A DNA stretch of 64,000 nucleotides, taken from the NCBI GenBank assembly GCA_963772375.1, contig CAVYXG010000001.1:1054001-1118000 (forward strand), written 5' to 3'. This DNA is from DATBHM01 sp963772375. GTDB lineage: Bacteria; Actinomycetota; UBA4738; JACQTL01. Positions 7,789-15,631 of the stretch are shown here, piece by piece (the first letter of the stretch is position 1; each line of letters begins with the position of its first letter). Below the pieces are notes generated by a model. The model saw nothing but the letters and a program-made list of their open reading frames with translations, was not told the DNA's origin and ran no database searches. Position numbers and translations under genes: made by a program.

Positions 7789-8561
7789 TGCCGATCTGGC
7801 CGGCTCGCGGGCTTCCGCGCGACGGGGTCGTGACCTCCCGCTACCCACGGAGGCCGGATGGGTACGGGGGCGGGTTCCGCGGGGTCGTCCAGGTCTTGGC
7901 GGACGGGCCGAGCGACGCCACAGACAATCTGTGTCCCACGGGCGCCATCTCCTCCGAACACAACGCCGTTCGCCTCGACCGGGGCCGGTGTGTCTTGTGC
8001 GGTCGGTGCGTGGCGGAGCGACCCGACCTGTTCCGATTCGCCGCCTCGGTCGAGTCGGCATCGGTCGGCCGACTCGGCCTGGTGGCCCCGCCGGCCGATG
8101 TCGACGAGAACACCGATGCGATCAGGCTGCGTCTCGGCGAACGGGTTCGGGCGCTGCGGCGCTCCATTCACATCCGCCACGTCGACTGCGGGTCCGACGG
8201 CAGCGACGAGTGGGAGGTGGCCGCTCTGACCAACCCCGTCTACGACGTGCAGCGCCTCGGCATCTTCTTCACCGCGACCCCCCGGCACGCGGACATCCTG
8301 CTCATCACCGGGGCCGGGACACGAGGGATGATCGAACCGGCGCGACGGACCTTCGAAGCAATGGCCGATCCGCGCGTCGTGATCGCGGCCGGGGTCGACG
8401 CCGCGAGCGGCGGGATGGTCGGCGAAACCTACGCGACACTGGGCGGAGTGGGGGACGTCGTCCCAGTCGACGTGTGGGTCCCCGGCTCGCCCGCGACGCC
8501 GTTCGGTCTCCTCCACGGCATCCTCACGGCGGTCGGCCTGGTCCGGGAGCGCGCACGATGA
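7788..8561 (+). CDS. Ferredoxin-NuoB/HyfI-like fusion with all four N2-cluster cysteines lost
   Basis: This is a 257-residue protein. The N-terminal part has one [4Fe-4S] set: Cys49 (CPTGAI) plus Cys68, Cys71 and Cys74 (CVLCGRC), with the second cluster set missing. The C-terminal part is NuoB/small-subunit-like (residues about 125-255). The four proximal-cluster cysteines of that family align with Asp137, Asp140 (GSDGSDEWEV for GSCNGCDIEV), Asp204 (GVDAASGG) and Ser234 (VPGSPATP for VPGCP). So only the ferredoxin cluster should remain. It starts within the previous stop (TGATG) and ends overlapping the next ATG. Sequence conservation around the changed sites argues for a retained, non-standard role. 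Confidence 0.88.
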   Translation: MPIWPARGLPRDGVVTSRYPRRPDGYGGGFRGVVQVLADGPSDATDNLCPTGAISSEHNAVRLDRGRCVLCGRCVAERPDLFRFAASVESASVGRLGLVAPPADVDENTDAIRLRLGERVRALRRSIHIRHVDCGSDGSDEWEVAALTNPVYDVQRLGIFFTATPRHADILLITGAGTRGMIEPARRTFEAMADPRVVIAAGVDAASGGMVGETYATLGGVGDVVPVDVWVPGSPATPFGLLHGILTAVGLVRERAR

Positions 8562-10567
8562 CGGCGACGCTGTTCGCTGCCGGGATGGCGGTCCTCGGGG
8601 TTGGAGCCCTCCTCGACCTGGCATTTGGCATCCGATCAAGGGGCGTACGCCGCGCTCCGTACCTCTGCGCGACCGCGGCGTCCGTGCTGCTCCTCGTGGC
8701 GGGCGTGCGGCTCGTGGTGGGAGGATCCCCGCCGATCTGGCGCGGATCGCTGTTCTCGGCCGGGGGCTCCTCGCTGATCGGGGATTCCCTCTCGGGGTTG
8801 TTCCTCACCCTTACTTCGGGGGTGGCGATCGGGGTCTCGCTTGCGTTCGCGGCGTGGGTGGCACCCGACCGTCGCGTGCGAGCTCGGGGCTTGGGCGCCA
8901 TCTACAACGTTCTCCTGGCGGCGGTCGCCGTGATCCTCGTGGCCGGCAACGCGTTCCTGTTCCTGTTCGCGTGGGAGGTCCTGACCCTGTGCTTCTACGC
9001 CCTGGCAGCCTTCGAGCGACATCGGCCGGACCGGGCGAACGCCGGCTACGTCACGCTCGTGGTGTCGAAGGTGGGGGGCGCCTTCCTGCTGGTCGGCTTC
9101 CTGCTGCTCGCCGGAGCGGCGGGGAGCCTGGCGTTCGGCTCGTGGACTGCCGTCCCGCCCGGAGGGCTGAAGATCGCGGCATACGTGCTGATCGTGCTCG
9201 GGTTCGCCGTGAAGGTCGGCATGGTGCCGTTCCAGCTGTGGATGCCGGTGGGATACCCGGCCGCGCCCGGCCCGGCCCGGGCTGCCATGGCGGGCGTCGC
9301 GGTCAACGTGGGGGTCTATGGGCTCTGGCGCTTCCTGGGGATCCTCGGCCCGCCACCGAAATGGCTCGCCGTCGCGGTGCTGGTGCTCGGGTCGCTGACG
9401 GCCCTGCTCGGGATCGCCCACGCCGCGATCCAGTCGAGGCTCGGCCGGGCCATCGCGTATTCGAGCGTCGAGAACGGCGGCATCATCATCACGGGCTTCG
9501 GTATCGCGCTGACCGGCGCGGTCGTGCACTCCGCTCGACTCGTCGCGGTCGGTCTGCTCGCGGCCACCCTGCAGGCGGTCGCGCACGCAATCGCCAAGGC
9601 CGTGCTGTTCGCGGCGTCGACGAACCTCGGGAGCGAACTGGGCACCGACGACCTCGACGACCTCCGAGGCGTGGGCCGGCGCCTCCCCTGGAGCGGGGCC
9701 GCGTTCGCCGTGGGCTCGATCACCCTGGCCGGGCTGCCTCCCACGATCGGGTTCGTGTCCGAGTGGTTCATGCTCGAGGCGCTCATCCAGCAGTTCCGGC
9801 TTCCCGGCCTGGCGCTGAAGCTCGCGATGGCGGCCGCCGGCGCGCTGATTGCGCTGACCATCGGCTTCGCGGTGCTGACGTTTGTCCGGCTCATCGGACT
9901 GGTGATCCTCGGCGGCGAGGTTGCCGGGAAGCCGGCACGCAGGGAGCGTCTGTTGACTCGACTGGGGGTCGTGTGGCTGGCGGTGCCGTGCCTCGCTCTG
10001 GCGGCCGCCACGCCGCTCGAGGTGCGCTACATCGCGAAGGGGTTGGCGCCGGTGGTTCCCCACGCAATCACGCTCGGTGCGCTGAAGTCACCGCTCGTCC
10101 TGCAGCCCGTCTACGCCGACTTCTCGATCCTGTCTCCGACATGGCTTTGGATCGCGCTGCCGACACTGATCGCCGGATCGGTCCTGCTCGGCCTCGCGCT
10201 CTCCAGGGGACGCCTGTTCCGAGTCCGGCGGGTTCCACCGTGGCTGTCTGCGACCGGCGAGATCGCGGGAGAGGACAGCTACACGACGTTCGGATACGCG
10301 AACCCGGTGCGCCACGTGCTGGCGAGCGTGCTTCGTTCCCGTCGGGAAACCCGCCGGGTCGAGAACCATCCCGAGGGGGCCGCGCACGTCTACACGTCCG
10401 ACGTCGTCGAACCGGTGGAGTCCTACATCGTGGGACCGCTCGCCCGGTCCGGCGGCGCCCTCGTGAGGACCGTGAAGCGCCTACAGTCCGGACGCCTCGC
10501 CGCCTACGTCGCGTACATGCTCATCGCCCTGCTTGCGGCCGTGGTCCTGGTGTCCACGTTGCGATGA
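8558..10567 (+). CDS. HyfB-like antiporter-type subunit (NuoL family)
   Basis: This 669-residue polytopic protein is the last gene of the operon. It has the antiporter-like core: glutamate in LFLFAWEVLTLCFYALAAFE (near residue 140), lysine in GFAVKVGMVPFQLWMPVGYP (near residue 220) and the HAIAKAVLFAASTN helix (near residue 350). The histidine normally found in the FHxWLP loop is Gln here. A long C-terminal extension includes a soluble stretch followed by a final membrane helix, comparable to the lateral-helix anchor of NuoL/HyfB. Its ATG overlaps the previous stop by 4 nt. It converges on the mutS-like gene 32 bases downstream; I see no clear terminator between them. Confidence 0.92.
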   Translation: MTATLFAAGMAVLGVGALLDLAFGIRSRGVRRAPYLCATAASVLLLVAGVRLVVGGSPPIWRGSLFSAGGSSLIGDSLSGLFLTLTSGVAIGVSLAFAAWVAPDRRVRARGLGAIYNVLLAAVAVILVAGNAFLFLFAWEVLTLCFYALAAFERHRPDRANAGYVTLVVSKVGGAFLLVGFLLLAGAAGSLAFGSWTAVPPGGLKIAAYVLIVLGFAVKVGMVPFQLWMPVGYPAAPGPARAAMAGVAVNVGVYGLWRFLGILGPPPKWLAVAVLVLGSLTALLGIAHAAIQSRLGRAIAYSSVENGGIIITGFGIALTGAVVHSARLVAVGLLAATLQAVAHAIAKAVLFAASTNLGSELGTDDLDDLRGVGRRLPWSGAAFAVGSITLAGLPPTIGFVSEWFMLEALIQQFRLPGLALKLAMAAAGALIALTIGFAVLTFVRLIGLVILGGEVAGKPARRERLLTRLGVVWLAVPCLALAAATPLEVRYIAKGLAPVVPHAITLGALKSPLVLQPVYADFSILSPTWLWIALPTLIAGSVLLGLALSRGRLFRVRRVPPWLSATGEIAGEDSYTTFGYANPVRHVLASVLRSRRETRRVENHPEGAAHVYTSDVVEPVESYIVGPLARSGGALVRTVKRLQSGRLAAYVAYMLIALLAAVVLVSTLR

Positions 10568-10599
10568 CCACGGCGACGACGGCCCGACGCCCGCGGACG

Positions 10600-12138
10600 T
10601 CATGCTCCCGAAGCCGTCGCCTGCGTTTCCGGAACCGCCCGCTCCCGCGGAGCTCCGAAGATCCGGCGATAGGAGTCCTGGCCGAAGCTCGTCGGTAGCG
10701 GTTCTCCCTCGAGCAGGCGGAACGACCGAATCCCGCCCGTGTGGCGCTCGGCCCGCAGGAAGAGCGCCTGCTCGTCCCGCTGCGCGAACAACCCGTGCGC
10801 GAGGTCGAACAGATGCGTGACGAACAGGACCTTGACTCCCGCCTCGATCAGCGCGCGGACGACCTGGCGGGCGATCTCGGAGCCCTCCCGCTCGTTGGTC
10901 GAGGCGAACGACTCGTTGCACAGCAGCAGCGACAATGGCCTGATCCGTTCGGTGATCTCGCTCATCCGCGCGAGCTCCTCGTCCAGCTTCCCGCTGGTCA
11001 TGGTGGAATCCTCCTCGCGCTTGAAGTGCGTGAAGATTCCCTCCCGCACGTCGGCGCGGAACGACTCGGCGGCGACGAACATCCCGCTCTGCATCATCAG
11101 GTGCGCAAGCCCCGCGCTCCGTAGGAAGGTCGACTTCCCTCCCTGATTCGCGCCCGTCACCATCACGAGCCGTTTCCCGTCGGCCTCGACGTCGTTCCCG
11201 ACCACCCGACCGCCGAGCGTCAGCGCCAGGCACGGCTCGTATAGCTCGCGCGCCGAGAGGCGTGATTGCCCTGGTGCAGCGGGAACCGGGAGGCACGTCG
11301 GTTCGCCCAGCTCGGGCTCGGCCAGGCGCTCGGAAAGGTTGAGACAGCCGATGTGGAAGGCGAGCTCGGTCCGGAGCATCTTCAGGAAATCGAGGATGTG
11401 GTCGGCCGCCTGCGCGACGGCGTTCGCGAGGAGGTTGACCCCCCGGCCTCTGAGATCCGACAGCGCCCGCGCCCCCGCCTCGTCACGGTCGGCGATCTGG
11501 AAGCTGAGCACCGACCGGCGGCGCCGGGCACGTGCGAGCCAGTGTCGTCGGGGCGTCCGTCGCAGGACGTAGTTCCTTCCCTTGTTCCCGCGTCCGAGGC
11601 GGCCGGTCATGAGGACGCCCTGGCGGAACTTGAGCTCTCCGAGGTGCTCCTCGACGGTCGTGAAGTAGGCATCGGCGAGCTCGGCGGAGAGCATTGCGAA
11701 GAACCGCGCGAAGCCCTCTGACCGAAATGCCCCGGCGTGCTCGTCGGCCAGGGCCCGGAGCTCCCGGAGGAACGGGAGGAGGATTTCCAGGACCCGGATG
11801 GACGAGCCGAGCACCGAATCGGGACTAGTCGACATGAAGGCGCGCCAGACCTTCCGCTGGGCTTCGAAAGCTTCGACCGTGACCTCATAGAGTCGGCGGA
11901 CGACCATCGGATGCTCGAGGCAGTCCGCGAGCACGTCCTGCCGGTAGCGGATGGCGTCGGCATCGGAGACGCTCGAGAGCATGGCGTGCGAGACCACCTC
12001 GCGCAGGAACTGATCCCCTCGCGCCATCGCGTTCCACAGCACATCGAGCTCGAGGTCCTGAACCAGGGCTCCCTGTTGCTCCGAGAGCGGCCCTTCGAGG
12101 TCGAAGTCCTTGGTCCGGTACATGAGGAAGGCCTTCAT
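10600..12138 (-). CDS. MutS-like ATPase 2 (no mismatch-recognition domain)
   Basis: This 512-residue protein begins MKAFLMYRTKDFDLEG. It has a helical region (residues about 60-300, like MutS lever/core) and a MutS-type ABC ATPase in the C-terminal 200 residues: Walker A TGANQGGKSTF, then TMTSGKLDEELARMSEI and the D/E-box CNESFAST. The N-terminal mismatch-binding and connector domains of MutS1 are missing, and there is no Smr nuclease as in MutS2. The ATG overlaps the stop of the preceding mutS-like gene (ATGA), so the two are coupled and may form a heterodimer. The operon is headed by fluoride riboswitch B. A role in fluoride stress is inferred; the biochemical function is unknown. Confidence 0.88.
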   Translation of the reverse strand: MKAFLMYRTKDFDLEGPLSEQQGALVQDLELDVLWNAMARGDQFLREVVSHAMLSSVSDADAIRYRQDVLADCLEHPMVVRRLYEVTVEAFEAQRKVWRAFMSTSPDSVLGSSIRVLEILLPFLRELRALADEHAGAFRSEGFARFFAMLSAELADAYFTTVEEHLGELKFRQGVLMTGRLGRGNKGRNYVLRRTPRRHWLARARRRRSVLSFQIADRDEAGARALSDLRGRGVNLLANAVAQAADHILDFLKMLRTELAFHIGCLNLSERLAEPELGEPTCLPVPAAPGQSRLSARELYEPCLALTLGGRVVGNDVEADGKRLVMVTGANQGGKSTFLRSAGLAHLMMQSGMFVAAESFRADVREGIFTHFKREEDSTMTSGKLDEELARMSEITERIRPLSLLLCNESFASTNEREGSEIARQVVRALIEAGVKVLFVTHLFDLAHGLFAQRDEQALFLRAERHTGGIRSFRLLEGEPLPTSFGQDSYRRIFGAPRERAVPETQATASGA

Positions 12139-13287
12139 CGGAGGCGTTCCCCCACCCGCTCGTAGGTCAGGCCGTACTTCTCCGCGAGGGCGGCCGCGTA
12201 GGCCAGGCCGTCGGCCGGGCGCCGAGCGATGCGGAACGTGCGCAGCGTGGGGTTCTCCGGCACCACCGTGGCGACCATGCTGACGACGGAGTCGTGGAGA
12301 GATGCCAGCTCGTCCACGAACGTCACGTACACGCCCAGCGAGCCCAGCTGGATGACGCGCCGGAGGACCTCGGTCCCCAGGAGCAGCGCGTCTGCGAGCG
12401 TCGTCGAGGTGAAGCTCTCGTTCATGATCACGACGCTCTCGGACGTCGCCTGTTGCAGAATCTCGTGGAGCCTGACCAGCTCGTCGTCGAGCTTGCCGCG
12501 AAGGGTCTCGAGATCCTCCTCGCGCTCGAAGTGCGTGAACACGCGGTCCGGGAGCGGCAGCCGCGCCTCCGATGCGGGAACCGGCAGCCCCAGGCTCGCC
12601 AGGTAGCGCAGCTGTCCGACCATCCTGGCGAACGTGGTCTTGCCGCCCTGGTTGGGGCCCGTCACCACCATGACCCGCTCGGCGTCCACGAGCTGGAAGT
12701 CGTTCGTGACGACCTCTCCTCGATCGGACCGCATCGCGTTGGCAAGCGCGATGTCGAAAGCGCCGGTGGCCCGGGCATCGCCGGGAGCGGTCGCCACCTC
12801 GGGAAGGCTGAACGAAAGCCCGCCCTTCCGGAGCCCTTCGATGAACTCGAGATACGCGAGGTAGAACTGGATCTCGCGGTCGAAGGCGGCGATGGTCGGA
12901 TCGATGAAATCCCAGCGGGCCTGCGCGGCAGTACGCCAGCACCGCCTCCAGGAACCATCGTTGCTGCTGGAGTCGGTATCTCAGCTTGCGGCAGACATCC
13001 AGCCGTTGTCGTGCCTGCCGCATCCCGTCGGCGAAGGCGTCGATGGCCTGACGGACGGCGCCCTCCTCGATGTCGCGAACCACCTCGTGCCGGTACCGAA
13101 CGAGTCCAGCGCCCTGGAGCGGCATGAAGAAGAATGGCGCGAGGTCATACTCCTCTCGCCCCTGGGTCACCGCCGTGACGACTTGGTCCAGGTTCAGGTC
13201 CGCGAAGGTCGCCGGCTCCTCCCGGCCGTCGACCTCGGTCGTCGAGCGTGGTCCGAAGAGGATGCTGAAGTGAGAGGGTCCGCCCAT
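12135..13287 (-). CDS. MutS-like ATPase 1, interrupted by one frameshift
   Basis: About 383 residues when the two frames are joined. The 5' part runs from ATG 13287 (MGGPSHFSILFGPRS) to about 12930 (FLEAVLAYC). The next frame resumes with AQARWDFIDPTIAAFDR and runs to the TGA at 12135, covering the MutS-type ATPase (VVTGPNQGGKTTFARM, EEDLETLRGKLDDELVRL, IMNESFTST). The join is seamless in protein sense, so a single-base indel near 12926-12940 is the likely cause, either an assembly error or recent decay. It overlaps the second mutS-like gene by 4 nt. Like its partner it has only the helical core and ATPase. The start just follows the zinc-ribbon gene. Confidence 0.75.
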
Positions 13288-13298
13288 GCCGCGATGTA

Positions 13299-13490
13299 TC
13301 AGGGCTTCCGCGTCTGACGAGCGGTGGTCGAACTCCAGGTGTCGTGTGAGCACGACGTGTACAGCCCACCACGGCTGGCCATGGAGCCCTGGTGTTCGAC
13401 ATGCATGAGGCACAGAGCTGCCCCACAATGCGGGCAGACCGCCACTGCCACCGAGTCCAGCTGATCACGGGCGCAGACGTAGCAGTTCAT
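13299..13490 (-). CDS. Small zinc-ribbon protein (DUF2180-like)
   Basis: This encodes 63 residues beginning MNCYVCARDQLDSVAVAVC. The pattern CxxC, CPHCG, C-LxH and CSHDTW suggests a treble-clef or double zinc-binding fold like the DUF2180 family. The start chosen is ATG 13490, because an AAGGAGG lies at 13496-13502 with five bases between; the upstream in-frame ATG (13505) would place that Shine-Dalgarno inside the gene. It sits between the histidine phosphatase (stop at 13502) and the mutS-like pair, all in one direction, so it is part of the riboswitch B operon. Its molecular role is unknown. Confidence 0.8.
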   Translation of the reverse strand: MNCYVCARDQLDSVAVAVCPHCGAALCLMHVEHQGSMASRGGLYTSCSHDTWSSTTARQTRKP

Positions 13491-13501
13491 GGAGCCTCCT
13501 T

Positions 13502-14179
13502 TCATCCGGCTCTCGGCCGGCGTTGGGATGGGGTCGAGTCATCCTGGTTGATGCGGATCCCTCCCTCGGGCGTCACCGTCAACTCGGTCACCGATCCGGT
13601 CGAAAGGGGGAGATCCCAGAGGCTCCCGTCGTCGATGCCTCTCGCCCTCGCCACGAGCAGCCGGATCGGCACCTCGTGGGAGACGGCCGCGACCGGCTGC
13701 CCCGGATGAGTGCTCGTTGCCTCGACGAGGGCGCGCCGGACTCGCTCGACGACGCCGATGAGCGCCTCACCTCCCGGAGCGATCGCCTCCCACGGCTGGG
13801 CGCGGAATGTGCGGAATGCGGCCTCGTCGCGTCGTCTTGCCTCGTCTTCGGTGAGGCCTTCCCAATGTCCGTAGTCGAGGTCGATGAGTCCCTCGAGCAC
13901 CGTCACATGAACGCCCGCAGCCTGCGCGACGGCCTCGGCGGTCTGCACGGCCCGAAGGAGTGGGCTCGTGTAGACGGCGACGAGGCCGATCGAGCGCAGC
14001 GTGCGCGCCGCTTCAGCGGCCTGGTTGCGGCCGACCTCGTCGAGCGGCGGATCCTGCCGCCCTCGGAAGCGGCCCTCTGCGTTGAGGGCAGTACGACCGT
14101 GGCGGACGAGAAAGGCTGGCGTCAGGAGTGGACCGGTGCTGGCGGGTTCCTCGATGGGCGCTCCGGCTGGTCCCTTCAA
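13502..14179 (-). CDS. Histidine phosphatase (phosphoglycerate mutase-like)
   Basis: This is a 225-residue member of the histidine phosphatase branch 1. The phospho-acceptor motif LVRHGRTALNAEGRFRG is near residue 24, the middle catalytic glutamate is in DLDYGHWEGLTEDEAR, and the second histidine is in AAVSHEVPIRLL. It may be a cofactor-dependent phosphoglycerate mutase or a sugar/nucleotide phosphatase; sequence alone does not decide. The start is TTG 14177-14179. An AGGAG (14189-14193, minus strand) lies nine bases upstream, inside the alternative hairpin of fluoride riboswitch B, so translation is probably switched by fluoride. It is the first gene of the phosphatase/zinc-ribbon/mutS operon and is divergent from enolase. 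Confidence 0.87.
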   Translation of the reverse strand: MKGPAGAPIEEPASTGPLLTPAFLVRHGRTALNAEGRFRGRQDPPLDEVGRNQAAEAARTLRSIGLVAVYTSPLLRAVQTAEAVAQAAGVHVTVLEGLIDLDYGHWEGLTEDEARRRDEAAFRTFRAQPWEAIAPGGEALIGVVERVRRALVEATSTHPGQPVAAVSHEVPIRLLVARARGIDDGSLWDLPLSTGSVTELTVTPEGGIRINQDDSTPSQRRPRAG

Positions 14180-14186
14180 CGAACGC

Positions 14187-14255
14187 GGCTCCTATCTCCG
14201 ATCCGATAGGAGCCATCAGCCGGGAACCGGCGTTTGGCGAGCTCCATCGCCTAAC
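14187..14255 (-). promoter_or_regulatory. Fluoride (crcB-motif) riboswitch B, upstream of phosphatase/mutS operon
   Basis: On the minus strand the aptamer reads GGCGATGGAGCTCGCC (14251-14236), AAAC, the P2 hairpin GCCGG-TTC-CCGGC, then TGATGGCTCCTATC (to 14205). The loop GGAGC pairs with GCTCC as the pseudoknot. The terminal aptamer strand GGCTCCTATC (14214-14205) is perfectly complementary to GATAGGAGCC (14196-14187), which contains the AGGAG of the TTG start at 14179. With fluoride bound, GCTCC is held in the pseudoknot and the AGGAG is free. Without it, a 10-bp hairpin hides the ribosome site. There is no U-run after the hairpin, so translational rather than transcriptional control is favoured. 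Confidence 0.9.
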
Positions 14256-14335
14256 GTGGAAGATTACACCACCCAAGGCGCGCGGTCGTGCGGCCACGCA
14301 CCCCGGATTCGCGTGCGACGAAACGGAGGACGGCG

Positions 14336-15619
14336 ATGGCGGAACGAATCTCGGTGCTGGGTGCTCAGGAGGTTCTCGACTCGAGGGGACGGCCGACAGT
14401 GTCAGTCACTCTGTCGCTGGAATCGGGCGTGGTCGCGCACGCGGGGGTTCCTTCGGGGGCGTCCACCGGGTCGATGGAGGCGGTCGAGCGGCGGGACGGA
14501 GACCCCGAGCGATTCGGCGGGGCCGGGGTCCAGCGAGCCGTCATGGCCGTCGAGGGCGAGATCGCCGAGGCGCTGCGTGATCGGGACTGGGATTCGATCG
14601 ACGCCGTGGACCGGACGCTGATCGACCTCGACGGGACGCCGGACAAGGGCCGGCTCGGGGCCAATGCAATCGTCGGCGTGTCCATGGCGATGGCACGAGC
14701 ACTGGCGGCAGCCGGCCTGACGCCCTTGTATCGGTGGCTCACTCCGTCGGGTGTCGAGCCTAGGCTTCCCGTTCCGCACTTCAACGTGATCAACGGCGGA
14801 GTGCACGCACCGAACCGGCTCGAGTTCCAGGAATTCATGATCGCGCCGCTGGGCGCCCCGTCGTTCCGCGAGGCACTTCGCGCCGGCGCCGAGGTCTACG
14901 CCGCGCTTCGAAGCCGCCTGCGGGCGGCCGGACATGCGACGGGCCTGGGGGACGAAGGTGGATTCGCGCCCGAGATCGAGCAGCCCGAAGAGGCACTCGA
15001 GATTCTCGTCGCCGCCATCGGCGAGGCCGGGTACGACACCGGCCGGGACGGCGTGGCCATCGCCCTCGATCCGGCCGCGTCCGAGTTCCGTGAGGAGGAC
15101 GGGACGTACCGCGTGGGAGGAGCGTCACTCTCGACGTCGGCGCTCATCGAGCGGTACGCGGAGATCGTGGCGCGGTACCCGGTGTGGTCGATCGAGGACG
15201 GGCTGGCAGAAGACGACCATGCGGGTTGGATCGAGTTGACTCGGCAACTCGGCGAGGCCGTGCAACTCGTCGGCGACGACAACTTCGTGACGAACCCCTC
15301 GATCATCCGGGACGCCATCGGGGACGGGATCGCCAACGCGGCGTTGATCAAGGTGAACCAGATCGGGACCGTGACCGAGACGCTGGAGGCGATGGCGATC
15401 TGCCGCGAGGCCGGATACGGCGCGATGATCTCGCACCGCTCGGGCGAGACGACCGACGCGTTCATCGCCGACCTCGCCGTGAGTGGCGGCTTCGGCCAGA
15501 TCAAGTCGGGCGCGCCGGCACGGGGCGAACGGGTGGCCAAGTACAACCGGCTGCTCGAGATCGAGCTCAAGCAGCGCACGCTCCCCTACGGGATCGAGGC
15601 ATCGACTCCCTCGGAATGA
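14336..15619 (+). CDS. eno: Enolase
   Basis: This 427-residue phosphopyruvate hydratase converts 2-phosphoglycerate to phosphoenolpyruvate in glycolysis. The N-terminus has the invariant QEVLDSRGRPTVSV; the catalytic acid region GDEGGFAPEI, metal ligands in SIEDGLAEDD and GDDNFVTNP, the catalytic lysine in LIKVNQIGTVTET and SHRSGETTD are all present. The start ATG 14336 follows GGAGG with a 6-base gap; an ATG 48 bases earlier adds a non-homologous tail. Enolase is the classic fluoride-sensitive enzyme. Here it is divergent from fluoride riboswitch B and shares its intergenic region, but no riboswitch is visible on its own strand. Confidence 0.97.
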   Translation: MAERISVLGAQEVLDSRGRPTVSVTLSLESGVVAHAGVPSGASTGSMEAVERRDGDPERFGGAGVQRAVMAVEGEIAEALRDRDWDSIDAVDRTLIDLDGTPDKGRLGANAIVGVSMAMARALAAAGLTPLYRWLTPSGVEPRLPVPHFNVINGGVHAPNRLEFQEFMIAPLGAPSFREALRAGAEVYAALRSRLRAAGHATGLGDEGGFAPEIEQPEEALEILVAAIGEAGYDTGRDGVAIALDPAASEFREEDGTYRVGGASLSTSALIERYAEIVARYPVWSIEDGLAEDDHAGWIELTRQLGEAVQLVGDDNFVTNPSIIRDAIGDGIANAALIKVNQIGTVTETLEAMAICREAGYGAMISHRSGETTDAFIADLAVSGGFGQIKSGAPARGERVAKYNRLLEIELKQRTLPYGIEASTPSE

Positions 15620-15631
15620 CGTTCGCGAGGA

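Noticed and set aside
14187..14214. Rho-independent terminator in riboswitch B
   Set aside because: The hairpin GATAGGAGCC/GGCTCCTATC has no U-run and contains the Shine-Dalgarno; it fits translational control instead.
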